Source of the DNA: Calditrichota bacterium
GTDB taxonomy: Bacteria > Zixibacteria > MSB-5A5 > GN15 > FEB-12
Assembly (NCBI GenBank): GCA_030641085.1
Contig: DAOWIC010000297.1
Span: forward strand, 1 to 7,006
Direction: 5' to 3'
Length of the DNA: 7,006 bases
Shown here: positions 1-5,570 of the stretch, piece by piece
Numbering within the stretch: position 1 is the first letter of the stretch
Layout of the letters: every line of letters begins with the position of its first letter
Notes under the pieces: generated by a model
The model's input: only the letters and a program-made list of their open reading frames with translations
Database searches by the model: none
What the model was told of the DNA's origin: nothing
Translations under genes and position numbers: made by a program

Positions 1-364
1 CGATCTCCAGTTTTACATCCTTGGGCAACCGCCTGACTTCGACCGTCGCCCGGGCCGGGGGATCGACATCGAAATAGGTCGCGTACATAGCATTGACCGG
101 CCCGAAATCCTCGATGTCGGCCAGGTAGATGGTTGTTTTGACGATATTGGAGAAGTCGGCCCCGGCCGCTTTCAGTATCTGCCCGAAGTTATCCATCACT
201 TTCTGGCACTGTTCCCCGGCGCTTCTGCCCACGACCTTCATCGTTTTGGGGTCGAGCGGAATCTGTCCGGACAGAAACAGCATGCGCGAGCCTTCTGTCA
301 TCACCGCCTGCGAATACGGTCCCAGGGCGGCGGGCGCTTTGTCGGTCCTGATTATCTTTTTCAA
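1..364 (-). CDS. ridA: RidA family reactive enamine/imine deaminase (3' end cut by window edge)
   Basis: The first 121 residues are visible and the last few lie off the left edge (the family is usually about 125-130 residues). The N-terminus MKKIIRTDKAPAALGPYSQA is the classic RidA/YjgF signature, followed by LFLSGQIPLDP (residues 29-39) and PPARATVEV (102-110). Arg105 in that last motif matches the conserved arginine that binds the substrate carboxylate. RidA proteins are cytosolic trimers that hydrolyse reactive 2-aminoacrylate and related enamines/imines made by PLP enzymes such as threonine dehydratase, releasing ammonia and a keto acid. The start is a TTG at 364-362. It has an AGGAGG ribosome binding site seven bases upstream, and the only nearby ATG, inside that ribosome binding site, runs into a stop at once. 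The gene lies 150 bases downstream of the HD-GYP gene on the same strand, too far to assume co-transcription. Family assignment is secure; the exact substrate is not known from sequence. Confidence 0.95.
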   Translation of the reverse strand, partial: MKKIIRTDKAPAALGPYSQAVMTEGSRMLFLSGQIPLDPKTMKVVGRSAGEQCQKVMDNFGQILKAAGADFSNIVKTTIYLADIEDFGPVNAMYATYFDVDPPARATVEVRRLPKDVKLEI

Positions 365-371
365 GAAAATG

Positions 372-377
372 CCTCCT
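372..377 (-). promoter_or_regulatory. Shine-Dalgarno of ridA, fixing a TTG start
   Basis: The minus strand reads AGGAGG here, seven bases before the TTG at 364-362. This perfect site, plus the family-typical N-terminus that begins exactly there, decides for a non-ATG start. Confidence 0.85.
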
Positions 378-514
378 TCATCTGTGCCGGAAAGATACAC
401 GCGAGGCATTAACCGTGAAAGGATTAAAACCAAAAGCGGAATCTACGTTGTCCGTCCGTCTAACATGATCAGCAGGATGAAGGACTATGACGAGCGAAGG
501 CGGGTACAAAAAGA

Positions 515-1498
515 TCAGGCCAGCTGCAGGCCTTTCGGGCCCATCAGTTCTACAAACGCGCGCAAACAGTTCTCGTCATAAGCTTCGCTGACTGAAAACA
601 TAACTTTGATTGCCGGATACGTTTCCATGGCGTGCTGGTAAACGCGCTCGGTGGTCATGGCGTCGAATGAGTCGACAATGCTGACTATCTTGGAGTAGAT
701 GTGCATTTCGTCGAGAGAGATATTGTTGGGATACCCATTGCCGTCGCCCCGCTCGTGATGCTGCAGCACCGGGTAATAGGAGGCGGATGATATCTCGTCG
801 GTTTCGGACAGGATCTCGACACCCCATTTCGGATGTTTTTTCATGATCTCGAATTCGGTGGCGTTCAGCGCGGAACGTTTGTTGAGGATGCGCTCGGAGA
901 TTTTTGATTTTCCGATATCGTGAAGCAACGCCCCCACTCCCAGTTCGTGCAGGAACTGCGGGTCATGATAACCCATTTGCTGCGCCAGGGCGATGGCGAA
1001 GGTGCAGACATTGACCGAATGAGTGTAGGTGTAATAATCAAAGGAGGTTATCTTCAGAAGGTTGTGAAACGCCTCCCGCCCTTTCAGGATATAGCCGACC
1101 GTGTTGGCGACCAGGTCTTTGGATCGACGTATGTTGTCACCGTAAGTCGGGTTGGACAGCACATCCTTAATAAGGCCGGTGGAGGTTTCGTAGAGGATCC
1201 CCGCCTTCTTGGTTTCGCGGATAGAGGGATCTTCCAGAATTTTGCCCAGGTTTTGCTCGATGTAGTGCTGGTATTTCTCGGTACAATCGGATGTAATGTA
1301 AAGGCGGTCTACCCTGTTCTCCAGCAGCTTCTGGCGGGTGCGCTCGGTAAACGGCAGATCGACCGACCGGTACAACACCAAATTGCGGTTGATCTTGATA
1401 TACAACTCAAAATCAAGGACCGAATCGACCCTCAGCGAGTCGAGGTAGATCGGCATGAACCTGACGTCGGTTTTGGTCTGTGTTACTGGTGACGACAT
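515..1498 (-). CDS. HD-GYP domain cyclic-di-nucleotide phosphodiesterase
   Basis: This 327-residue cytosolic protein has no membrane segment. Residues 1-140 form an N-terminal region I cannot assign to a named domain, and the HD-GYP catalytic domain occupies roughly 145-315. Visible motifs are YTH (H160), LLHDIGK (H193, D194, K197), KHP (H222), HHERGDGNGYP (247-257, a complete GYP motif) and DSFDAMT (276-282). HD-GYP enzymes hydrolyse cyclic di-GMP (some cyclic GMP-AMP) to linear product or mononucleotides and so control motility, biofilm and virulence programmes. The glutamate that usually lies four residues before the first metal-binding histidine (ETxxH) is a tyrosine here (Y156), which suggests a two-metal rather than three-metal centre. 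There is no receiver domain, so the input is either the N-terminal region or expression level. The ATG at 1498 has only a weak AGGG upstream. A sigma-28-like promoter lies about 70 bases upstream. All metal ligands I can align are present, so an active enzyme is expected. Confidence 0.93.
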   Translation of the reverse strand: MSSPVTQTKTDVRFMPIYLDSLRVDSVLDFELYIKINRNLVLYRSVDLPFTERTRQKLLENRVDRLYITSDCTEKYQHYIEQNLGKILEDPSIRETKKAGILYETSTGLIKDVLSNPTYGDNIRRSKDLVANTVGYILKGREAFHNLLKITSFDYYTYTHSVNVCTFAIALAQQMGYHDPQFLHELGVGALLHDIGKSKISERILNKRSALNATEFEIMKKHPKWGVEILSETDEISSASYYPVLQHHERGDGNGYPNNISLDEMHIYSKIVSIVDSFDAMTTERVYQHAMETYPAIKVMFSVSEAYDENCLRAFVELMGPKGLQLA

Positions 1499-1567
1499 TT
1501 TCCCTAATCCGGCAATTTAAGAGCACAAAAACCGGCGTTATCTACAGCGCCTGTCATATAGCTAATA

Positions 1568-1594
1568 ATATCGGCAGATTGCGGCCGGACATTA
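1568..1594 (-). promoter_or_regulatory. Candidate sigma-28 (FliA)-like promoter for the HD-GYP gene
   Basis: On the minus strand TAAT (1594-1591) is followed after exactly 15 bases by GCCGATAT (1575-1568). The flagellar sigma-28 consensus is TAAA-N15-GCCGATAA, so ten of twelve positions match with ideal spacing. Transcription would start near 1560 and leave a leader of about 60 bases before the ATG at 1498. The -35 element abuts the T-tract of the upstream terminator. This is pattern matching by eye with no support from a second site in the window. Confidence 0.35.
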
Positions 1595-1626
1595 AAAAAC
1601 CCTTCGGGACGTGACGACCCGAAGGG
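1594..1626 (-). terminator. Rho-independent terminator of the 206-residue gene
   Basis: A perfect 9-bp stem (1600-1608 CCCTTCGGG with 1618-1626 CCCGAAGGG) encloses a 9-base loop. Read on the minus strand it is followed by six T residues (A-run at 1594-1599 on the plus strand). It lies 37 bases beyond the stop of the minus-strand gene ending at 1664, so it ends that transcript and separates it from the HD-GYP gene. Confidence 0.9.
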
Positions 1627-1663
1627 CACTGTAGGAGGGGGGTAGATAAGAGAGCAAAAAGGA

Positions 1664-2284
1664 TCAGGAATTGTAGTTCCTGATTGAAGTCAACACCGAC
1701 TGCAAAGAGCCGGTTATATTGCCCAAAATCTTTGAGTATTTCTTAAGCAATTCCGAATACTGCCAGCGCATACGAAATGCCTTCTCCGGAAAATCAAACA
1801 GTTCCAGCAGCGTAACTTTGTAGATTTCATCGAGGTAACGGATGACGTAGTACGGGTAGTCCGGGATGTTGGCGTCTTCAACCTCGCCCCTGCCGAGACG
1901 GTCGCGGTAGACCTCAATCTTTTCCAGCATAACCGTGCCGAAGCACCAAGGGGTCATTATAACGCCCAGATTGGCGCCATCGGTATAGAACCGGCGGATC
2001 GCCTGCATCAGGCGGTCGATTATCACCAGCCTGGCCCGATAGAACGAAAGGGTCTCGACTCGCTCGCTGTCGATCCCAGAAACCCGGTGACGAATCCGCT
2101 CCCGCTCGATTGCTGCGTTGGCGTAGGTCAGTTCCAGAAATTGATAATAGTCTTCAAGATAGACTTTGGTATTCTCAGACAGGGACATAATGAAGTATCC
2201 CCGGTCATCCTTGCGAATCCGCGGCTCGATATTGGCGGCCAGCCTTTCGTCGGAAAACCCTCGTTGATATCTACCTTCTAACAT
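1664..2284 (-). CDS. Hypothetical helical cytoplasmic protein, 206 residues
   Basis: I do not recognise this protein. From the chosen start it has 206 residues, no signal peptide and no membrane segment, and its composition suggests an almost all-helical fold. A charged N-terminus (1-30) leads into a likely helix at 40-68 (SENTKVYLEDYYQF onward) and another at 73-100 rich in Arg/Glu. Next comes a short hydrophobic stretch GVIMTPWCFGTVML (107-120), then an aromatic patch IPDYPYYVIRYLDEIYKV (140-157) and a lysine/arginine-rich C-terminal helix. No catalytic motif or metal-binding cluster is evident. The open frame extends 19 codons further upstream, but the ATG at 2284 has an AGGAG site five bases upstream while the earlier ATGs have none. 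The gene is monocistronic as far as can be seen: divergent from the solenoid gene and closed by its own terminator. It is a real gene by start, stop and terminator logic; function unknown. Confidence 0.8.
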   Translation of the reverse strand: MLEGRYQRGFSDERLAANIEPRIRKDDRGYFIMSLSENTKVYLEDYYQFLELTYANAAIERERIRHRVSGIDSERVETLSFYRARLVIIDRLMQAIRRFYTDGANLGVIMTPWCFGTVMLEKIEVYRDRLGRGEVEDANIPDYPYYVIRYLDEIYKVTLLELFDFPEKAFRMRWQYSELLKKYSKILGNITGSLQSVLTSIRNYNS

Positions 2285-2289
2285 TTCAT

Positions 2290-2294
2290 CTCCT
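2290..2294 (-). promoter_or_regulatory. Shine-Dalgarno deciding the start of the 206-residue protein
   Basis: AGGAG on the minus strand, five bases before the ATG at 2284-2282. The longer in-frame alternatives (ATG at 2341, 2314 and 2308) lack a comparable site, so the shorter product is preferred. Confidence 0.7.
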
Positions 2295-2510
2295 AAGTTG
2301 TCAGTCATCTGCATAGGCCTAATGCATCCGCTATGCCGCAACCGGCTAATTTCGATCCAATCGTCCGAGTCGAATGTTATCTTGTTGATATATTGAAGGA
2401 TAGGCGTTCATCAAGAGTAGCATACGACCGCCGGTGTACCCGGAGCGAGACCGGCAAATCGTTGCAACATTGGTGTCCTCCGACAGAACTGTGAATCAAA
2501 GTGCAAACCT

Positions 2511-2538
2511 GCGCCGGACGCCGGTTCGCGGTCGGCGC
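2511..2538. other. Imperfect GC-rich hairpin in the divergent region
   Basis: GCGCCG (2511-2516) pairs with CGGCGC (2533-2538). After one wobble pair and one mismatch, three further pairs (2519-2521 with 2528-2530) close on a 6-base loop. No T-run follows on either strand, so it is not a classical terminator. It could be an operator, a leader structure or chance in a GC-rich stretch. Confidence 0.35.
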
Positions 2539-2582
2539 AGCGGTCTGAAAGCGCCTCAATCGCCGTATACGAGTCAACTGTT

Positions 2583-2612
2583 TTGTTTTACTTTGACCGG
2601 TCTATCTATATT
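2583..2612 (+). promoter_or_regulatory. Weak candidate promoter of the solenoid gene
   Basis: TTGTTT (2583-2588) and TATATT (2607-2612) are 18 bases apart in the only AT-rich patch ahead of the gene. The -10 element is good and the -35 element poor. A start near 2619 would give a leader of about 30 bases. A TTGACC at 2594-2599 is an alternative -35 element but has no good partner. Confidence 0.25.
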
Positions 2613-2650
2613 TTAGGTTAATACAACCCTGATATTCCGGGAGAAGCGAT

Positions 2651-4852
2651 ATGAGAATAGTCATCTGCCACCTGCTGCTGCTAATAGCATTTACCGGAAG
2701 TCTCTCCGCCGAGCCGAGCGATGATATCCTCGGCCGGGTGTTGGGCGAGGTCGGATTTACTCGCGCCGACCTGGGTTACGATCCTGCCGGTTATTGGAAC
2801 CGGTTCCCGCTCGATATCCCCCACCGTCTGACCTCGTTCGATGCTCTCTTCGCCGAACCGCTCAAGCTGTACGACTACTCCACCGTCATGGCTAACACGG
2901 TCGAGTTGTACCTTGACCCGGCCTTTGCCGACAGCACCGATGATGGCCTCTACAAGCTGGTCTACAGCCCCGGCGTTGACCGCCGCCTGGGAGGATTTCG
3001 GGCCTACTCGACCAACCTGATCCCGGCCCCGGCGACCGAAACGCCGCTCGTTTCGGCGATAGAAAAACTTTACGCGCTGGCAGGACAACAGATCGAGTAC
3101 TACACCTTCGGCTCCAAAGCAGAGCGGCCGGATATTGCCGCAGAGATACAGGAAAAGACAAACCTGCTGCCCGATACGGTCAAAGTGATTCTGGCGCAAT
3201 TGGTCACCAATCTGGCCGACGCTATTCACTGGCGGCAGCTTGCGTTCCGCAATTGCGATTCGGGGGATATGGCGCGAGCGTTCGCTATCCGCGATCTGGC
3301 CGATACTCAGTCGGATGGTCTGGTTTATTATAGTGAGCTTGATGATCTGGCGGCGACGATCGACTGGCCCTCGCTTCATTATGCAGCACTCAAAGTCGCG
3401 GCCGCCGCCGAACAGGCCGAGCGGGCGCTCCTGCCCCATGTCGATGATATTCCAGCCGATTACGAATGGGAGCTTGAGACTCCATTCGGGAAGATCGCTC
3501 TCTTTTCGGCCCGGCAGCAGATGGACAAGCGCCCTCCCACCAAAGCGACATCATCGACCGGCATCAAACATGGCTGGACCGAGTATGACGCCACTAACAC
3601 GCTGCTGGTAATAGATTTCGGACGCAATATGCTTTACCACGGCAGTCCCGGTGCAACCTCGTCATTGGCCAATCCGGTCTCGGTCCTGATCGATCTCGAC
3701 GGTGATGACTATTATGGCTACAATGAAGGGAACCATCCGCCCACCTGTGGCGTCGGACTGCTCGGAGTCGGCGCGTTGATCGACACCCGCGGCAACGACC
3801 GCTATGTCGGTTCGGTCTTCGCTCAGGGAGCCGGGATGCTTGGCGTGGGCTTCATGCTGGACCGTGACGGTGACGATGATTACCGGGCGAATCTGTCGGC
3901 GCAGGGATGCGGCTATTTCGGTATCGGTCTTTGTCTGGATGCCAGCGGCAAAGACAATTACTATCTGTACGGCAACGGTCAAGGGCTGGGCGGTGTCGGC
4001 GGCGGAGTGGGTGTCTGCGCCTCGTTCGAAGGTGACGACAAGTATACCGCCGAACCGTACTCGAATGTCTACAATCGCGGTGACTATCACAGCGAGCATA
4101 AGATAAACGGCAACGAAGCACAGGGGGCCGGGTTCGGCCGACGCGGCGATGGTTCCGACGGTCATTCATGGGCGGGCGGACTGGGCGCCCTGATCGACAT
4201 TCACGGCAACGACCACTATTACTCCGGCAATTGGACGCTTGGGGTCGGCTATTGGTTCGGCACCGGCATTGCGGTCGATCGCAACGGTAACGATATTTAT
4301 CAGTCCTGCTATTTCACGCAGGGTTCCGGAGCGCATTTTTCCAACGGCATCCTGCTGGACGAAGCGGGCGACGACCGCCACGAGTTATTCGAGACCGCGG
4401 GGGCGGCGCTCGGATTCGGCTGGGATTTCACCAACGCCCTGCTGATTAACAAGGGCGGCAATGATGTTTATCGGGCGAAGATGATCTCGATGGGTCTGGC
4501 GCAGATACGCTCCAACGCTTTTTTGATCGATATCGGCGGCAACGACAATTATTACCTCGGCAAAGACACCCCCGGACTGGGTGAGGCGAGTTACCGCAAG
4601 TACTACGACAAGCCCTCGAAACTGACGCTGTATTACAGCTATGCCAAATCATTCGGCGGGTTTATTGATATCGGCGGCAGTGATTCGTATTTTGAGTTTA
4701 GCGGCGAAGACGAGACGCCGCATCCGCTGGCGAAAGAGAATAGCCTGTGGCTGCAACCGTCGCGAACCAACTCGACTTTCGGGGCGAACAACTACGGGGT
4801 GGGTATCGATATCGAGACCGGCACGATCCCGGAGTTTTTCAAGTGGGAGTAA
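2651..4852 (+). CDS. Exported GND-Y repeat (probable beta-solenoid) protein
   Basis: This 733-residue protein starts at an ATG with GGGAG seven bases upstream. It has a Sec signal peptide: Arg at position 2, hydrophobic core 7-15, and a likely signal peptidase I cut after SLSA (residue 20). Residues 21-320 are a non-repetitive, partly helical region that I do not recognise. From about 346 to 720 it consists of roughly eleven copies of (L/I)hDxxGxDxY, each followed by a glycine-rich strand such as AQGAGMLGVG. The repeated Asp lies at 348, 378, 404, 430, 516, 543, 570, 627 and 673, with Glu460 and Asn600 at equivalent places. Typical spacing is 26-30, with longer insertions near 466-510 and 636-668. 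The DxDGDD- and GGND-type turns could bind calcium, and the period suggests one solenoid coil per repeat. There is no C-terminal anchor or sorting signal, so it is periplasmic, secreted or surface-associated. The gene is followed four bases later by the SRA-HNH gene. Function unknown. Confidence 0.88.
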   Translation: MRIVICHLLLLIAFTGSLSAEPSDDILGRVLGEVGFTRADLGYDPAGYWNRFPLDIPHRLTSFDALFAEPLKLYDYSTVMANTVELYLDPAFADSTDDGLYKLVYSPGVDRRLGGFRAYSTNLIPAPATETPLVSAIEKLYALAGQQIEYYTFGSKAERPDIAAEIQEKTNLLPDTVKVILAQLVTNLADAIHWRQLAFRNCDSGDMARAFAIRDLADTQSDGLVYYSELDDLAATIDWPSLHYAALKVAAAAEQAERALLPHVDDIPADYEWELETPFGKIALFSARQQMDKRPPTKATSSTGIKHGWTEYDATNTLLVIDFGRNMLYHGSPGATSSLANPVSVLIDLDGDDYYGYNEGNHPPTCGVGLLGVGALIDTRGNDRYVGSVFAQGAGMLGVGFMLDRDGDDDYRANLSAQGCGYFGIGLCLDASGKDNYYLYGNGQGLGGVGGGVGVCASFEGDDKYTAEPYSNVYNRGDYHSEHKINGNEAQGAGFGRRGDGSDGHSWAGGLGALIDIHGNDHYYSGNWTLGVGYWFGTGIAVDRNGNDIYQSCYFTQGSGAHFSNGILLDEAGDDRHELFETAGAALGFGWDFTNALLINKGGNDVYRAKMISMGLAQIRSNAFLIDIGGNDNYYLGKDTPGLGEASYRKYYDKPSKLTLYYSYAKSFGGFIDIGGSDSYFEFSGEDETPHPLAKENSLWLQPSRTNSTFGANNYGVGIDIETGTIPEFFKWE
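3686..4810 (+). repeat. Protein-level tandem repeat array of GND-Y units
   Basis: About eleven units encode residues 346-720 of the solenoid protein. The best units are LIDLDGDDYY (346), LIDTRGNDRY (376), MLDRDGDDDY (402), CLDASGKDNY (428), LIDIHGNDHY (514), AVDRNGNDIY (541), LIDIGGNDNY (625) and FIDIGGSDSY (671). Units at 457, 568 and 598 are degenerate. Codons differ freely between units, so the array is old and held by protein selection, not a recent DNA duplication. Confidence 0.85.
4845..4849 (+). promoter_or_regulatory. Shine-Dalgarno of the SRA-HNH gene inside the solenoid gene's end
   Basis: GGGAG at 4845-4849 lies in the final codons of the solenoid gene, directly before its TAA (4850-4852) and seven bases before the ATG at 4857. 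The same frame is open back to 4641, but those upstream codons overlap the solenoid gene and have no homology to the SRA fold, so 4857 is the start. The arrangement favours coupled translation. Confidence 0.75.
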
Positions 4853-4856
4853 GGGC

Positions 4857-5540
4857 ATGAAAGATGATATTCTGACCTACAGAGAGATGTGCGACACCGA
4901 AAAAGTGCAGACATTGCAGCGCGGTATGAATTATCGGCTCAATCCTCCCTACAGCGTCATCTTAATGTCACAGAGGTCCAACGCGCCATACAACGATGTC
5001 ATCCTTGATGACAACATGACAATTGTCTATGAGGGGCACGATGCGCCCAGAAAATCCAGCGAACCCGATCTAAAAGCAGTGGATCAGCCTTACTACACTA
5101 AGACCGGCAGACTCACTCAGAACGGTCTGTTTGCGAATGCTGTGAAGCGAGTTCGGAAGGGCGGAAGTCCAGAGTCGGTCAAGGTTTACGAAAAACTGTT
5201 CTCAGGTGTATGGTCGTTCAAGGGAATCTTTCACGTGATTGACTATGAGCTCAGTCTGTTGCAGGGGCGTCATGTGTTTAAGTTCCGCCTTAGACTATCT
5301 TCCGAAATCACAAACGGCGAACAGACAAGATTGAGAGCAAGGTCTCGGATCATTCCCACGGAAATCAAAAAAGAAGTATGGAAGCGAGATGGCGGTAAGT
5401 GCACCATCTGTGGAAAAAAGGATGAGCTGCATTTCGACCATGTCATACCGTACTCGAAGGGCGGCTCAAGCATAACGGCGGATAATGTTCGGATTCTCTG
5501 TGCTCGGCACAACCTCAGCAAAAGTGACAAGATCGAATGA
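4857..5540 (+). CDS. SRA/YDG-HNH modification-dependent restriction endonuclease (type IV-like)
   Basis: This 227-residue cytosolic protein has two domains. Residues 30-148 resemble the SRA/YDG modified-cytosine-reading fold as seen in bacteria: PYSVILMSQRSNAPYNDVIL (31-50), IVYEGHD (56-62), DQPYYTKTGRLTQNG (76-90), VKVYEKL (108-114), GVWSFKGIFHVIDYEL (117-132) and FKFRLRL (141-147). Residues 165-222 are an HNH nuclease of the beta-beta-alpha-metal type: WKRD, zinc ligands C182 and C185, catalytic D194-H195 in FDHVIP, N210, and C215-x2-H218 with N219 and K222. Known SRA-HNH enzymes cut DNA containing 5-methyl- or hydroxymethylcytosine and serve as stand-alone defence with no partner methyltransferase. 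None is encoded in this window, which fits. Base composition is about 48% GC in sampled 60-base lines, against about 63% in a sampled line of the upstream gene, hinting at acquisition. It has no recognisable terminator. The HNH call is firm; the SRA call rests on motif recall and is less certain. Confidence 0.85.
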   Translation: MKDDILTYREMCDTEKVQTLQRGMNYRLNPPYSVILMSQRSNAPYNDVILDDNMTIVYEGHDAPRKSSEPDLKAVDQPYYTKTGRLTQNGLFANAVKRVRKGGSPESVKVYEKLFSGVWSFKGIFHVIDYELSLLQGRHVFKFRLRLSSEITNGEQTRLRARSRIIPTEIKKEVWKRDGGKCTICGKKDELHFDHVIPYSKGGSSITADNVRILCARHNLSKSDKIE

Positions 5541-5570
5541 CGGTTTAGTGACCAGGAGGCACGCCCCCCG

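Larger units (their letters stand above)
2285..2650. other. Divergent intergenic region without a credible gene
   Basis: This stretch of 366 bases separates the minus-strand hypothetical gene from the plus-strand solenoid gene. Short frames on both strands (about 60-66 codons) lack ribosome binding sites and protein-like composition. It must hold the promoters for both flanking genes. The clearest elements are an imperfect GC-rich hairpin (2511-2538) and an AT-rich patch just before the solenoid gene (2581-2625). I saw no tRNA, riboswitch or repeat array. Confidence 0.6.

Noticed and set aside
129..581. 150-codon plus-strand frame opposite ridA
   Set aside because: Antisense to a clear RidA coding region, and it runs across the intergenic gap into the end of the HD-GYP gene; low-complexity translation.
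920..1492. 190-codon open frame on the plus strand opposite the HD-GYP gene
   Set aside because: It is a shadow of a gene with unmistakable catalytic motifs on the other strand; no ribosome binding site or recognisable protein features.
2377..2616. Short frames of 60-66 codons in the divergent region
   Set aside because: No ribosome binding sites, Arg-rich out-of-frame composition, and they overlap each other on opposite strands.
2681..3439. 252-codon minus-strand frame inside the solenoid gene
   Set aside because: A GC-rich antisense frame; the plus-strand product has a signal peptide, ribosome binding site and repeats, the antisense one has none.
3662..4165. 167-codon minus-strand frame across the repeat array, with Val/Ile-rich segments
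   Set aside because: Its apparent regularity is the mirror of the GND-Y repeats on the coding strand.
3686..4810. RTX (haemolysin-type) calcium-binding repeats
   Set aside because: RTX units are GGxGxDxUx nonapeptides; here the period is 26-30 residues, each with a single GxDxY turn, and no C-terminal type I secretion signal is visible.
4641..4856. Longer N-terminal extension of the SRA-HNH protein (72 codons)
   Set aside because: It overlaps the solenoid gene in another frame, has an Arg/Ser-rich out-of-frame look, and the ATG at 4857 has its own ribosome binding site.
5541..5570. Bidirectional terminator between the convergent nuclease and lipoprotein genes
   Set aside because: No stem with an adjacent T-run could be found in the 30-base gap.
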